A stretch of 64,000 nt of DNA from Fimenecus sp964527585 (GCA_964527585.1 CAZGPE010000006.1:21530-85529), one strand, 5' to 3'; counted from the stretch's first letter, positions 43,606 through 53,255 are shown. A program made the numbers and translations. The notes: generated by a model not told the origin, from the letters alone.

Positions 43606-45132
43606 TTATCTTTTGAAATTCGGAATAGTAAATTCAAATTGCGTGTATTCATTCTCGATACTTTTCGCATTAACCGAACCGCCATGCAGTTCAACAATAG
43701 TTTTCACAATATAAAGACCCAGTCCGGCGCTCTTTGTATCGTAACTTCTGGATTTATCAACTTTATAAAATCTTTCGAATACTTTCGAAAGTTCCTCAGT
43801 TGAAAGTCCAACGCCGGTATTCCGTATCTTTACGCTCACCGAATTATCGGCATTTTCTTCGACAAAAACATATATTTGACCGTCATGCGTAAACTTAACC
43901 GCATTGTCTACAAGGTTATAGATAACCTGATGAATTAAGTCTTCATCCGCCCAAACGCTTACGGGGTAAAGGTCTTCAAGCCCGCAAATTTCAATGTTTT
44001 TCTGTTCTATCTGCTGTTCAAAGGAAACCAAAACATTAAAAATATCGTTACAAATATTGAAATTAACGATATTAAGATTTAACTCCCCTGCTTCGATTTT
44101 AGAAATATTCAGCATTGATACCACAAGCCGTGAAAGGCGTTTTGTTTCATTCGAAACAATATTGAGATAATGTTTTTCCTTTTCCGGCGGGATTGTTCCG
44201 TCAAGAATACCGTCAATAAAGCCACCGATAGTCGTCATGGGAGTTTTTAATTCATGCGACACATTTGCCACAAAACTTCTTCTTGAACTTTCATAAAGTG
44301 CAAGATTGGTTGCCATCAAATTAAATGCCCTCAACAAACGGCCTAACTCCGTGTCGTCATTTTCTTTAACTTTTACACGGTAACTGAAATCACCCATTGC
44401 ATAGAATTTAGTCGCTCTCGACATATCTTTAAGAGGTCTGAGCAATCTGTTTGTAAAGAAATATGCGGCAATCGCACCGATTATCAATGCAAACAGCGAA
44501 CCGATCGCAAAAATTTTAAGAGAACTTAAAAGATAAGTCCATGCACCAGTAGAAGCCGGCTTAACCGCAAAAACAACGCAAACCGTATTACCGTTAACGA
44601 TAACAGGCGATGCCGAATACATTTGCGCTTTTTTGTAAACGCCGTCAAGAGTTGAATATTCGCTTGATGTTCCGTTCTGCGCTACCGATTCAAGCACCGA
44701 TTCGGGTATATTATAAAACCCGTGAACAAGACATTCTCCGTTATTGCTTATTTCGTAATTATCCGAAACAAGATCCTGACACAGAATAACCTCTCCGCTC
44801 ATATTACTTACGAACACATCGGCATCAATCGCCTTGGAAATCATCGAAATATTATTGCACAGCATAAATGTTGCATTGCGCATATCGTCTTGCAATCTGT
44901 TTTCGAGAATTTCTTCGGTTAAGTCTGCAACTCTCTGTGTGTTATCGGACATAAGTTTGAGTGTTTCTTTTGTCCAATTGTTAGTTCCGATAAAACTTAC
45001 GGCAACCGCAAGTACAATAAAGCAAAAAAACTCAAGCACAAACATTGCCGAAAAATATTTCAAAAATATGGTTCTGTTATTTATTATCCGTTTTATACGG
45101 GCAATCAAGGTCTTGAACCTATTCTTTTTCAT
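43606..45132 (-). CDS. Sensor histidine kinase (HAMP-HisKA-HATPase)
   Basis: Membrane sensor of a two-component system, 508 aa. Two membrane segments (about 22-45 and 180-205) bracket an extracellular sensing domain; a HAMP region follows, then the H-box FVANVSHELKTPMTT and the ATP-binding N-box HQVIYNLVDNAVKFTH with GLGLYIVKTI. Six bases separate it from the response-regulator gene upstream. No distinct ribosome binding site is seen, so translation is probably coupled. Similar HtrA-linked kinases monitor envelope stress. Confidence 0.94.
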   Translation of the reverse strand: MKKNRFKTLIARIKRIINNRTIFLKYFSAMFVLEFFCFIVLAVAVSFIGTNNWTKETLKLMSDNTQRVADLTEEILENRLQDDMRNATFMLCNNISMISKAIDADVFVSNMSGEVILCQDLVSDNYEISNNGECLVHGFYNIPESVLESVAQNGTSSEYSTLDGVYKKAQMYSASPVIVNGNTVCVVFAVKPASTGAWTYLLSSLKIFAIGSLFALIIGAIAAYFFTNRLLRPLKDMSRATKFYAMGDFSYRVKVKENDDTELGRLLRAFNLMATNLALYESSRRSFVANVSHELKTPMTTIGGFIDGILDGTIPPEKEKHYLNIVSNETKRLSRLVVSMLNISKIEAGELNLNIVNFNICNDIFNVLVSFEQQIEQKNIEICGLEDLYPVSVWADEDLIHQVIYNLVDNAVKFTHDGQIYVFVEENADNSVSVKIRNTGVGLSTEELSKVFERFYKVDKSRSYDTKSAGLGLYIVKTIVELHGGSVNAKSIENEYTQFEFTIPNFKR

Positions 45133-45138
45133 AAAATG

Positions 45139-45831
45139 TTAGTCCTTAGTCTCAAATTTATATCCAACGCCCCAAACGGTTTTAAGTTCCCATTTTTCCG
45201 AGATGCCTTCAAGTTTCTCACGCAGACGCTTAACATGGACATCAACCGTTCTCGAATCGCCGTAATAGTCAAATCCCCAAACTTCGTCAAGAAGCTGATC
45301 ACGGGAAAACACACGGTTTGGATTAGAGGCAAGATGGAATATCAGTTCGAGTTCTTTAGGCGGTGTATCAACCTGAACACCGTCTACTTTCATTTCGTAA
45401 TTTTCCAAATTAACCGAAAGTTTGTCAAAATTGACTTCTTTTGAATTTGCCGTTGCCGTACCGCCGGCACTTCGTCTGAGAACTGCTTTGATTCTCGCTA
45501 CAATTTCTTTTGTATCAAAAGGTTTGGTTACATAATCGTCCGCACCGAGTTCAAGTCCGAGAACCTTATCAAAAGTTTCTCCTTTAGCGGTAAGCATAAT
45601 TATCGGTTTATCGGAAAATTTCCTGATTTCTCTGCAAACTTGCCAACCGTCAAGTCCCGGCAGCATTATATCAAGTAAAACCAAATCCGGAGCTTCGCTT
45701 TTGAAAGTTTCAACAGCGGTTATTCCGTCATTTACAATTCTGACGATATAACCTTCTTTTTCAAGATACAGTCTAAGCAACTCGCAAATATTAACATCAT
45801 CATCGACAATCATTATTTTTTCGTTAGCCAT
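45139..45831 (-). CDS. Response regulator, OmpR/PhoB family
   Basis: Cytoplasmic transcription factor partnered with the adjacent kinase. The receiver domain shows the acidic pocket (IVDDDVNI) and the phospho-acceptor Asp53 in LVLLDIMLPG, with the conserved lysine in DYVTKPFD. The C-terminal winged helix carries LLDEVWGFDYYGDSRTVDVH. Length 230 aa is standard. AGGAGG precedes ATG 45831. First gene of the regulator-kinase-htrA unit. Confidence 0.95.
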   Translation of the reverse strand: MANEKIMIVDDDVNICELLRLYLEKEGYIVRIVNDGITAVETFKSEAPDLVLLDIMLPGLDGWQVCREIRKFSDKPIIMLTAKGETFDKVLGLELGADDYVTKPFDTKEIVARIKAVLRRSAGGTATANSKEVNFDKLSVNLENYEMKVDGVQVDTPPKELELIFHLASNPNRVFSRDQLLDEVWGFDYYGDSRTVDVHVKRLREKLEGISEKWELKTVWGVGYKFETKD

Positions 45832-45940
45832 TCAAAATCCTCCTGTCCTTTTCAAATGTTACCGTTATCATAAAATACAAATAATAATTAAATATGAACA
45901 AAAATCGAACAATTGTTTAATTGTGAACAAAATCAAACCG

Positions 45941-46987
45941 TTATTTAGAAAATTTATAAACCGTTTTCGATACAAAAGGTTTTTCGGGAGTAAAAATACA
46001 GCTTATAAATTCTTCATGGTTAGCAGCATCGGGAAAATACTGAGTTTCCAAGCAAAATCCGGTTCTGTGTTCAAGCGGTTTCCCGCATTTACCTATTTGA
46101 GTACCGTCCATAAAATTGCCGATATAAAACTGCACACCGGGTAAATCGGTATACGCCTCCATTGTTATACCGCTTTCTTCGGATTTTACAATTGCAAACT
46201 TTTTAAGAGTTGCATCGTAATTTTCTATCGCAAAGTTGTGGTCATATCCTCTTCCGATTATCAGTTGCTCATCCTGAGCATCTACATCCCTGCCGATTGT
46301 TTTCGAAGCTCTGAAATCGAAGGCAGTACCTGTAACATCACGGATTTCTCCGGTCGGAATTGCGTCGTTATCGGTCGGTGTATATCTGTCGCAGAAAAAC
46401 TTTACTTCATGGTTAAGAATTGTTCCTCCGTCATATCCGTTCAAATTAAAATATGCGTGATTGGTTACATTAAGCGGACATTTTTCTGTGGGAATACAGT
46501 TATATTCGATTATTACCTCGTTATCTTCGGTAAAAGAAAAAACAACTTCATTATCGACTTCGCCGGGAAATCCTTCCGCACCGTCCGGGCTGTGATATGT
46601 AAATTTAACGCTGTTATCGGAAATGATTTCATCGTTCCAAACGGCAATTTCGTATTCGTGATTGCTGTGCAACGTGAATTTTCCGTTTACATTTTTAGTA
46701 ATTTGATAGTTTTTGCCGTCAATTGAAATTCCTTTTCCGGCAATTCTGTTTGCTACACGGCCGACAGTTCTTCCCTGCGAATCGGTACAAAGTTCCTGAC
46801 CTTCGATTGTATCGAATCCGACAAGAACATCTCTTAATTCGCCGTTTTTATCGGGAACGACGATTTTGTTAAGAGTCGCACCGTAACTTACAAGTTCGAT
46901 ATAAGCACCGCTGTTGTTTGTTATTACAAAAGAATAAACATCTCTGCCGTCTTTGGTTTTTCCGTAAAATATTTTTTCTGTTTTCAT
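45941..46987 (-). CDS. galM: Galactose mutarotase (aldose 1-epimerase)
   Basis: Interconverts alpha and beta anomers of galactose or glucose. The protein (348 aa) has the family residues in GRVANRIAGK (substrate arginine), NVTNHAYFNLNGYDGG (catalytic histidine) and the late glutamate in RTGFCLETQYFPDA. GGAGTGG precedes ATG 46987; GTG at 46996 is an alternative. Divergent promoters separate it from the FHA operon. No other Leloir-pathway gene is near. Confidence 0.94.
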   Translation of the reverse strand: MKTEKIFYGKTKDGRDVYSFVITNNSGAYIELVSYGATLNKIVVPDKNGELRDVLVGFDTIEGQELCTDSQGRTVGRVANRIAGKGISIDGKNYQITKNVNGKFTLHSNHEYEIAVWNDEIISDNSVKFTYHSPDGAEGFPGEVDNEVVFSFTEDNEVIIEYNCIPTEKCPLNVTNHAYFNLNGYDGGTILNHEVKFFCDRYTPTDNDAIPTGEIRDVTGTAFDFRASKTIGRDVDAQDEQLIIGRGYDHNFAIENYDATLKKFAIVKSEESGITMEAYTDLPGVQFYIGNFMDGTQIGKCGKPLEHRTGFCLETQYFPDAANHEEFISCIFTPEKPFVSKTVYKFSK

Positions 46988-47017
46988 AATTACCACTCCG
47001 TCTTAAAATATATGTTC

Positions 47018-47046
47018 AGTATATAATTATTGACTCTTTGTGTCAA
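47018..47046 (-). promoter_or_regulatory. SigA-type promoter of galM
   Basis: On the minus strand TTGACA (47046-47041), 17-bp spacer, TATACT (47023-47018). It lies back to back with the FHA operon promoter. Confidence 0.82.
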
Positions 47047-47066
47047 GAATTCGACAATATGTTTTA

Positions 47067-47095
47067 TTGACTTTTACCCTATTTAATTGTATTCT
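47067..47095 (+). promoter_or_regulatory. SigA-type promoter of the FHA-FtsW-PBP operon
   Basis: TTGACT (47067-47072), 17-bp spacer, TATTCT (47090-47095). Confidence 0.75.
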
Positions 47096-47123
47096 TATTA
47101 TATATTTTTTAAGGAGAAATAGC

Positions 47124-47855
47124 ATGGAAGTTTTTCTTGAACAATTCGATTATTTTGTACGCTACATATTCGCCGCTATTGCCGTCGTGATACTGTTGCG
47201 ATGTGTTTTTTCGCTGTTTCGTTCAAGACCGAGACGGGAAACAATGGCAAGTCTCATAAATCTTGCCGACGATACGCAAATCGAAATCGAAAACTGGGAA
47301 ACCTCAATCGGAAGAAGCCGATCCTGTGATATTTCGTTAAAAAAATACGGAACTGTCTCAAGGTTTCATGCTGTGCTTGCTTTAAGAAAAGACGGATGGT
47401 TTGTTTTCGATACCGATTCGAAAACGGGAGTATATGTCAATGCCGAGAAAATCAGGCACGCACGCAAATTATCCGACGGAGACACCGTTTCATTCGGAAA
47501 TGCAGTTATGAAGTTTTCTTCAAAAGGATACGGCGACGAAGCACAAAACACCGAAAACAAGGAACTTGATTTCACCAATGCGGCAAGACTTGTCAATCTC
47601 GCAGATAAAAGCGCATATTACCTTAACGGCAGTTGTCTTTTCGGAAGAAACAGAAACTGTAATATTTGTCTGCCGATGAACGATATTTCAAAAGAACACG
47701 CCGAAGTATATCTTACAAGAGAAGGCTGGATGATAGCCGATCTTCAGTCTGAAAACGGTACATTTCTCAACGGTGAAATGGTCTTTGACTCTTTTCCTTT
47801 GTATGACGGAGATATAATAACAATCGGTGAATACAGTTTTATGTTCAGAGAATAA
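47124..47855 (+). CDS. Membrane protein with two FHA domains
   Basis: Phosphothreonine-reader protein of 243 aa. An N-terminal membrane segment (about 14-32) is followed by two FHA domains: the first around residues 60-135 (SIGRSRSCDISL, GTVSRFHAVL) and the second around 168-240 (LFGRNRNCNICL, DISKEHAEVYL, NGTFLNGE). Both keep the GR, SRH/SKEH and N residues used for binding phospho-threonine. The ATG at 47124 follows AAGGAG. It begins an operon with a RodA/FtsW protein and a class B PBP, so it probably couples a Ser/Thr kinase signal to wall synthesis; no kinase gene is in the window. Confidence 0.9.
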   Translation: MEVFLEQFDYFVRYIFAAIAVVILLRCVFSLFRSRPRRETMASLINLADDTQIEIENWETSIGRSRSCDISLKKYGTVSRFHAVLALRKDGWFVFDTDSKTGVYVNAEKIRHARKLSDGDTVSFGNAVMKFSSKGYGDEAQNTENKELDFTNAARLVNLADKSAYYLNGSCLFGRNRNCNICLPMNDISKEHAEVYLTREGWMIADLQSENGTFLNGEMVFDSFPLYDGDIITIGEYSFMFRE

Positions 47856-47868
47856 GGAGGAATTGACT

Positions 47869-49158
47869 GTGGCTATAAAAAAGCAAAATGCAAAGAAGAA
47901 AAAAAGAAAATACAGTTACAGACGCCCTGTCAATTGGCTTTTTCTTTTACTGTTAATGACCGCTTTTCAAATTTTCTGCGCAATACAAATTTTAACTAAC
48001 GGCACCGAAGAAACGGTAACCGGTACGATTATCACTGTTTTCGGACTTTATATCGCTGTAGAATGGGGTTATTTTATTGTTTTTGCCGGTATTTTGAGAA
48101 GAAAAAGTTTTGAAGTTGAGTTAATTGCCTTCTTCCTTTCGGGAATAGGTCTCGCCTTAACTACCGGCGTATATCCGGATAAAGCATACACACAGTTAAT
48201 AGCCATTTTTCTCGGAATAGGTGTGTTTGTTGTATTGCTTTGGATTCTCGGTGATATTGACAGAGTTATAAAACTCAGAATTCCTGTTGCGTGGCTGTCA
48301 ATTGCAGCGCTTATTTTCACTTTAATATTCGCAAAAAACATTCACGGAACTCGAAATTGGATTGTAATCGGAAACGGACTTTTATCCATACAAACTTCCG
48401 AGTTGGTAAAAATCGCTTTCGTTTTTGTCGGAGCGGCTACTCTTGAAAGTTTGCAGTCGACAAAACTACTGACTAAATATATTATATTTGCGGTTACCTG
48501 TGTAGGTTTGCTATTCATAATGAAGGACTTCGGAACCGCTCTTATTTTCTTCTTCACATTTATTATTATCGCTTTTCTGCGTTCGGGAGATATAAAAACA
48601 ATCTTCCTGATATGTGCGGGTGCTCTCATCGGCGGAATAGGTGTTCTGACATTTAAGCCTTATGTCGCCGAAAGGTTCAGTTCTTACAGACATGTTTGGG
48701 AATATGCGGATACAAGCGGTTATCAGCAAGTCAGACTTTTAATTTATGCGGTAAGCGGCGGTTTGTTCGGGCTCGGACTCGGTAACGGAAAACTGCGTGG
48801 CGTTTATGCGGCTACTGAAGACCTCGCTTTCGGTATGGTTTGCGAAGAATTCGGAATCATAATCGCATTTACGGTTCTTTTAACATTTGTGGCGTTGGTA
48901 GTTTACAGCATACGCTATTCCGTCGCCGCACGCTCGTCATTTTACTCAATAGCCGCCTGTGCAGCATCGTCTCTTCTTCTTTTCCAAGCATCGCTTCATG
49001 TTTTCGGCGTAACGGATTTACTTCCGTGGACGGGAGTTACGCTTCCGTTTATCAGCCGAGGCGGATCAAGTATGATGTGCTGTTGGGGACTTGTGGCACT
49101 GATTAAAGCAATAGATGTAAAAACTTATAAGCGATACGATAAAATTATAAAGGAGTGA
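47869..49158 (+). CDS. FtsW/RodA/SpoVE (SEDS) family peptidoglycan polymerase
   Basis: Multi-pass membrane glycosyltransferase that polymerises lipid II together with a class B PBP. The chain has about ten hydrophobic segments after a very basic N-terminus; family stretches include GTRNWIVIGNGLLSIQTSEL, KDFGTALIFF and LPFISRGGSSMM. The probable start is GTG 47869, eight bases after AAGGAGG; TTG 47863 is possible. Length 429 aa. Followed after 6 bp by its cognate PBP gene. Confidence 0.93.
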   Translation: MAIKKQNAKKKKRKYSYRRPVNWLFLLLLMTAFQIFCAIQILTNGTEETVTGTIITVFGLYIAVEWGYFIVFAGILRRKSFEVELIAFFLSGIGLALTTGVYPDKAYTQLIAIFLGIGVFVVLLWILGDIDRVIKLRIPVAWLSIAALIFTLIFAKNIHGTRNWIVIGNGLLSIQTSELVKIAFVFVGAATLESLQSTKLLTKYIIFAVTCVGLLFIMKDFGTALIFFFTFIIIAFLRSGDIKTIFLICAGALIGGIGVLTFKPYVAERFSSYRHVWEYADTSGYQQVRLLIYAVSGGLFGLGLGNGKLRGVYAATEDLAFGMVCEEFGIIIAFTVLLTFVALVVYSIRYSVAARSSFYSIAACAASSLLLFQASLHVFGVTDLLPWTGVTLPFISRGGSSMMCCWGLVALIKAIDVKTYKRYDKIIKE

Positions 49159-49164
49159 TAACAA

Positions 49165-50565
49165 ATGAAAACGCTTTCCAAAAGAGCTTGGATACTTTAC
49201 TTGCTTGCGATTTCCTTTGTTGTCGGCGCCTGTGTCCTGTTTTATACATTCTTCACCAATGCAGATTCGTGGGCAATGAAAAAAGCAAACAGACACATAT
49301 ATTCTTCCGGAACGCTTACAACAGCCGGAGCGATTTACGATGAAACCGGAGCTGTTCTCGCAAAAACCGTTGACGGCAAACGCACATACAATAAAGATAA
49401 AGCAATCCGAACCGCTACCCTTCATATTGTAGGAGACTCTCAGGGATATATCGCTTCGGGAGTTCAGACTTCTTACAAAGATGTACTTACCGGATATGAT
49501 TTTGTCAACGGAATTTACGATTTGAAAAAATACGGAAAAGGCTCCGATATTACGCTTACCGTTAACGCAGAACTTTGCAAAACCGCTTATGAAGCCCTCG
49601 GATCCAACAAGGGAACCGTCGGTGTTTACAACTATAAAACCGGCGAACTTCTGTGCGTTGTTTCAAAGCCCTCTTACGATATAGCGAATAAGCCGACAGA
49701 AAGCATTAACAATGACAAAACCGGTGAATATGACGGAGTTTATCTCAACAGATTTTTTTCGGGAGTATATACTCCCGGTTCAACCTTCAAAGTAATTACA
49801 GCCGCTTGTGCAATTGACAACATCTCGGATATAGACTCTCAAACTTTCAAATGTACAGGTGAACACAAAGTCGACGGCGGTTCGGTCAAATGTATGTCAA
49901 CACACGGAAACATCAATTTCGAAAAAGCGCTTAACCAGTCTTGTAACAGCGCATTTGCTCAAATCGCAATTCAATTAGGGGCGCAACATCTCACCGATAC
50001 CGTCAACTCACTGGGATTCGGAAAAAGTTTCAAAGTCGGTAACATCAAACTTGCAAAAAGTTCTTTTGACCTTACCGGTGCAAACAATCTTGACATTGGT
50101 TGGGCAGGTATCGGACAGTACACAACAAGAGTTAACCCTTGCCATATGCTTATGATAACCGGTGCAATAGCCAACGGCGGAACATCACCGAATGTTTATT
50201 TTGTCAAATCAATAACATCTCCTACCGGGAAAGTTAAACAGGCGCAAACATCCTATCTTGAGCCTATGTTTTCTCAGTCAACCGCCTCAAAACTTAACGA
50301 TATGCTCCGTTCGAATGTTGTTAACTATTACGGAGACGGAAAATTTTCAAATCTTAAAATGTGCGGTAAAACCGGAACGGCGGAAGTCAGTTCAGAAGAT
50401 GACGGACTTGCTCCTCACGCTTGGTTTATCGGATATTCTCAAAGAGAAGATTTGCCTCTTGCAATAGTCGTTGTCGTTGAAAACGGCGGCGGAGGAAGTT
50501 CGGTGGCAATTCCCGTAGCAAGCAAAACAATGAAAAAAGCCGCCTCAATTTACGGCGGAAAATAA
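49165..50565 (+). CDS. Class B penicillin-binding protein (PbpA-like)
   Basis: Transpeptidase that works with the SEDS protein encoded upstream. Residues 8-30 form the membrane anchor. The transpeptidase motifs are STFK (Ser206, Lys209), SCN (259-261) and KTGT (402-405), all standard. At 466 aa it lacks PASTA domains and resembles the PbpA proteins of actinobacterial FHA-rodA-pbpA clusters. AAGGAGTGAT precedes the ATG. A terminator ends the three-gene operon. Confidence 0.93.
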   Translation: MKTLSKRAWILYLLAISFVVGACVLFYTFFTNADSWAMKKANRHIYSSGTLTTAGAIYDETGAVLAKTVDGKRTYNKDKAIRTATLHIVGDSQGYIASGVQTSYKDVLTGYDFVNGIYDLKKYGKGSDITLTVNAELCKTAYEALGSNKGTVGVYNYKTGELLCVVSKPSYDIANKPTESINNDKTGEYDGVYLNRFFSGVYTPGSTFKVITAACAIDNISDIDSQTFKCTGEHKVDGGSVKCMSTHGNINFEKALNQSCNSAFAQIAIQLGAQHLTDTVNSLGFGKSFKVGNIKLAKSSFDLTGANNLDIGWAGIGQYTTRVNPCHMLMITGAIANGGTSPNVYFVKSITSPTGKVKQAQTSYLEPMFSQSTASKLNDMLRSNVVNYYGDGKFSNLKMCGKTGTAEVSSEDDGLAPHAWFIGYSQREDLPLAIVVVVENGGGGSSVAIPVASKTMKKAASIYGGK

Positions 50566-50568
50566 AGA

Positions 50569-50605
50569 AAAAGCACAGTGTCGAAAAACGCACTGTGCTT
50601 TTTTC
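50569..50605 (+). terminator. Intrinsic terminator of the FHA-FtsW-PBP operon
   Basis: AAAAGCACAGTG pairs with CACTGTGCTTTT across a 10-nt loop, followed by T residues. Confidence 0.9.
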
Positions 50606-50647
50606 GTTTTCAAAAACCGTTATTTATAAACCTACATATTCTCATTA

Positions 50648-50676
50648 TTGATTTAACGAATATAATATGGTATTAT
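50648..50676 (+). promoter_or_regulatory. SigA-type promoter of the GH28 gene
   Basis: TTGATT (50648-50653), 17-bp spacer, TATTAT (50671-50676). Confidence 0.75.
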
Positions 50677-50710
50677 AACTAACGATATTTTGTTAAAAGG
50701 TGATACTGTT

Positions 50711-52069
50711 ATGTTATATTATTTCCCCGAAAATTACGGTGCGCTCGCAGACGGTGTTTGCGATGATGCAAAAGCTATTCAATCCGCAATTGATCATGCA
50801 AGTAATAACGGAGGCGGAACCGTAGTTCTCGAAAGCGGAAAAGTTTATTATTCAAGTTCGATTGTAATGAAAAAAAATGTCGAACTTCATTTGCAAAAAG
50901 GTTCACGCCTTAAAGCAACCGAAAATATCGACGGTTATTTCCGCCCCTGCAATTTTATAAACGATAAAACAAATACTCTTATCGGAAATCCCGTTACCGG
51001 AAAACCTTCATTTTGCTTTATTTACGGATTTGAAGCAGACGGATGCTCGATTACCGGCGAAGGTACAATTGATGCCAACGGACACGCTTTCGTCGAAAGA
51101 AAAGACAAGTATTATGTAACGGGAAATTTCTATCCCCGTCCGACTGTTATTTATATTGAAAAAAGTAATCACATATCTTTTGAAAAAATAACAATTGTAG
51201 ATGCTCCCTTCTGGACACTTCACCCTGCCGGATGCAACGATGTTCTTATTTCGCAAATTCGCATATTGAACGATTTGGATGTTGCGAATTCAGACGGAAT
51301 AGATCCCGACCACAGTTCCAATGTCCGTATACTAGGATGCCACATCGAATGTGCCGATGACTGTATTTGTCTTAAAACTTCAAAAGGAAATTCGGAATAC
51401 GGCCCATGCGAGAATATAATTATCTCCGACTGTACGCTTATTTCAACTTCGGCTGCAATAAAAATCGGAACGGAAGGCGTCGGTGATTTCAAAAATGTAC
51501 TTGTTAATAACTGCATAATTTCCAAAAGCAACCGTGGTTTATCAATTCAAATAAGAGACGGCGGAAATGTAGAAAATGTAAGTTATTCAAATATTATAAT
51601 CGAAACAAGGAGATTTTGTCCTGATTGGTGGGGTACTGCCGAACCGATTGTAATTACGACTTTTGACCGTGATGAAAACACAAAATCCGGACATATTAAA
51701 AACATAAGATTTTCAAACATAACCTGTAAAGGTGAAAACGGTATACTCATTCATGCAACCGAAGAAAATCCGATTGAAAATGTTACTTTTGAAAATGTTC
51801 AAATCGAACTTACAAAAACTTCGAAATGGGAAACCGGACTTTACGATATGCGTCCCGGTCTCAATAAAGAAATCGAGCACCATAAAAACTCGGGTATATT
51901 TATCCGCCATGCAAAAAACATAAAAATTTCAAAATCAAGCGTTTCTTGGGGAAAAATTTGCGAAGATTATGCCCATGCTATTGACAGCGAAAACTGTGAA
52001 AACCTTGAAATCGACAGATTTTCGGGAAATGCGGCATTTGAAAACATCGAAAGTGTGGTTTCAAAGTGA
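50711..52069 (+). CDS. Glycoside hydrolase family 28 (polygalacturonase-like)
   Basis: Right-handed beta-helix enzyme acting on pectin or rhamnogalacturonan fragments. The aspartates of the GH28 active site are seen in NSDGIDPDHSS and CADDCICLKTS, and the substrate-binding arginine in SIQIRDGG. The usual catalytic-side GHG is replaced by KIGTEG, as in several bacterial exo-acting members. There is no signal peptide, so it is probably cytoplasmic and works on imported oligosaccharides. ATG 50711 follows AAAGGTGAT. It overlaps the HAD gene by 4 bp. Confidence 0.9.
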   Translation: MLYYFPENYGALADGVCDDAKAIQSAIDHASNNGGGTVVLESGKVYYSSSIVMKKNVELHLQKGSRLKATENIDGYFRPCNFINDKTNTLIGNPVTGKPSFCFIYGFEADGCSITGEGTIDANGHAFVERKDKYYVTGNFYPRPTVIYIEKSNHISFEKITIVDAPFWTLHPAGCNDVLISQIRILNDLDVANSDGIDPDHSSNVRILGCHIECADDCICLKTSKGNSEYGPCENIIISDCTLISTSAAIKIGTEGVGDFKNVLVNNCIISKSNRGLSIQIRDGGNVENVSYSNIIIETRRFCPDWWGTAEPIVITTFDRDENTKSGHIKNIRFSNITCKGENGILIHATEENPIENVTFENVQIELTKTSKWETGLYDMRPGLNKEIEHHKNSGIFIRHAKNIKISKSSVSWGKICEDYAHAIDSENCENLEIDRFSGNAAFENIESVVSK

Positions 52070-52896
52070 AAACACTTTATATAACAGACCTTGACGGAAC
52101 ATTTCTGAACAATCAGGCGCAAGTGTCAAAAAACAGTGTTGAAATTATAAACGCTTTATCAGAAAAAGGCTTACTTTTTTCCGTTGCAACCGCAAGAAGT
52201 TTACTCTCCGCAAAAGAATTGCTAAAAGATATTCACTTCAATGCACCGATTGTTCTTTCGGGCGGAGTTTTTGTTTACGATACTAAAAAAAGTAAAACCG
52301 TTCATTTTTTCAGCATAGAACACAACTCTTTCGAATCGGTAATTGATATTTTTACAAAGTCCGAGAAATCGCCTTTTGTATTCTTCTTTAACGAATTAAC
52401 CGAAGAATACGATTTGCAATTTACCGACTTAAAACTTAAAATCCATCAAGAATATTATGAAAGCCGTCATAAAATGATGGGAAATACTATCCGTAAAGTT
52501 GACACGGTTTGTGCGAAAAAAGGTTTTGTTCCCGTATTCGTATCCTTATGCGACGAATATGAAGATCTTTATAAAATCACCAAACAACTCGATGCTCTTT
52601 CTCAAATCGGATATTCGTTTTATAAAGACACCTATACGCCCTATTGGTTTTTGGAAGTTTTCAATAAAGATGCCGACAAATTAAAAGGACTTGAAATTGT
52701 TAAAGAATATGTCGGTGCACAAAAAGTCATCTCTTTCGGAGATAACAGAAACGATATTCTGCTCTTTAACGGTGCGGATGAAAAATATGCGGTTGAAAAC
52801 GCCGTTGAAGAATTAAAAATGATTTCAACATCGGTTATCGGGTCTAACAATTCCGACAGTGTCGCTCGGTTTATTTCAAACGATTTCAAGCCGTGA
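52066..52896 (+). CDS. HAD superfamily hydrolase, Cof/YidA type
   Basis: Sugar-phosphate-type phosphatase, 276 aa. The nucleophile motif is ITDLDGTFLNN (Asp8, Asp10 region), a C2-type cap follows, and the metal-binding motif is ISFGDNRNDILLF. The start is GTG at 52066 overlapping the GH28 stop. Its pairing with a pectinase suggests a sugar-phosphate substrate, but that is inference. Confidence 0.9.
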   Translation: MKTLYITDLDGTFLNNQAQVSKNSVEIINALSEKGLLFSVATARSLLSAKELLKDIHFNAPIVLSGGVFVYDTKKSKTVHFFSIEHNSFESVIDIFTKSEKSPFVFFFNELTEEYDLQFTDLKLKIHQEYYESRHKMMGNTIRKVDTVCAKKGFVPVFVSLCDEYEDLYKITKQLDALSQIGYSFYKDTYTPYWFLEVFNKDADKLKGLEIVKEYVGAQKVISFGDNRNDILLFNGADEKYAVENAVEELKMISTSVIGSNNSDSVARFISNDFKP

Positions 52897-52900
52897 TTTA

Positions 52901-52929
52901 TTGACAAGATGGATTAAAAATGTTATTAT
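52901..52929 (+). promoter_or_regulatory. SigA-type promoter of tRNA-Leu
   Basis: TTGACA (52901-52906), 17-bp spacer, TATTAT (52924-52929). Confidence 0.85.
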
Positions 52930-52962
52930 ATTCGGGTGTTATTTAACAGACGCAGAATATAT

Positions 52963-53049
52963 GCAGAAGTGGCGAAATCGGCAGACGCTCAGGTCTCAGA
53001 AGCCTGTGAATGAAAATTCGTGTGGGTTCAAGTCCCATCTTCTGCACCA
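52963..53049 (+). tRNA. tRNA-Leu (anticodon CAG)
   Basis: An 87-nt class II tRNA with long variable arm and encoded CCA. Acceptor strands GCAGAAG and CTTCTGC pair fully; the anticodon loop CTCAGAA gives CAG. The T arm is GTGGGTTCAAGTCCCAT-like. It has its own promoter and terminator. Confidence 0.97.
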
Positions 53050-53085
53050 AAAAGGAGTAAACTTTGTTCGGTTTACTCCTTTTTA
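53049..53085 (+). terminator. Intrinsic terminator of tRNA-Leu
   Basis: AAAAAGGAGTAAAC pairs with GTTTACTCCTTTTT around an 8-nt loop, right after the CCA end. Confidence 0.9.
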
Positions 53086-53174
53086 TTTTAGAGTTTACAG
53101 TTATTAAAAATAAGGCCGATTTCACAATAAAAAGCGTATTTGAAATAAAGAATTTGTAAATTTTTATTTTATGC

Positions 53175-53203
53175 TTGTAAGTTAATAAAAAATAGTATAA
53201 AAT
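53175..53203 (+). promoter_or_regulatory. SigA-type promoter of the parvulin gene
   Basis: TTGTAA (53175-53180), 17-bp spacer, TAAAAT (53198-53203). A small hairpin TTCGGT-GCG-ACCGAA lies in the leader. Confidence 0.7.
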
Positions 53204-53255
53204 ATAAGGGATATTCGGTGCGACCGAAAGTTCATAGAAAAAGGATGAATTTATA

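Noticed and set aside
52859..53107. Plus-strand open frame of 82 codons
   Set aside because: It overlaps the tRNA-Leu gene, its promoter and terminator.
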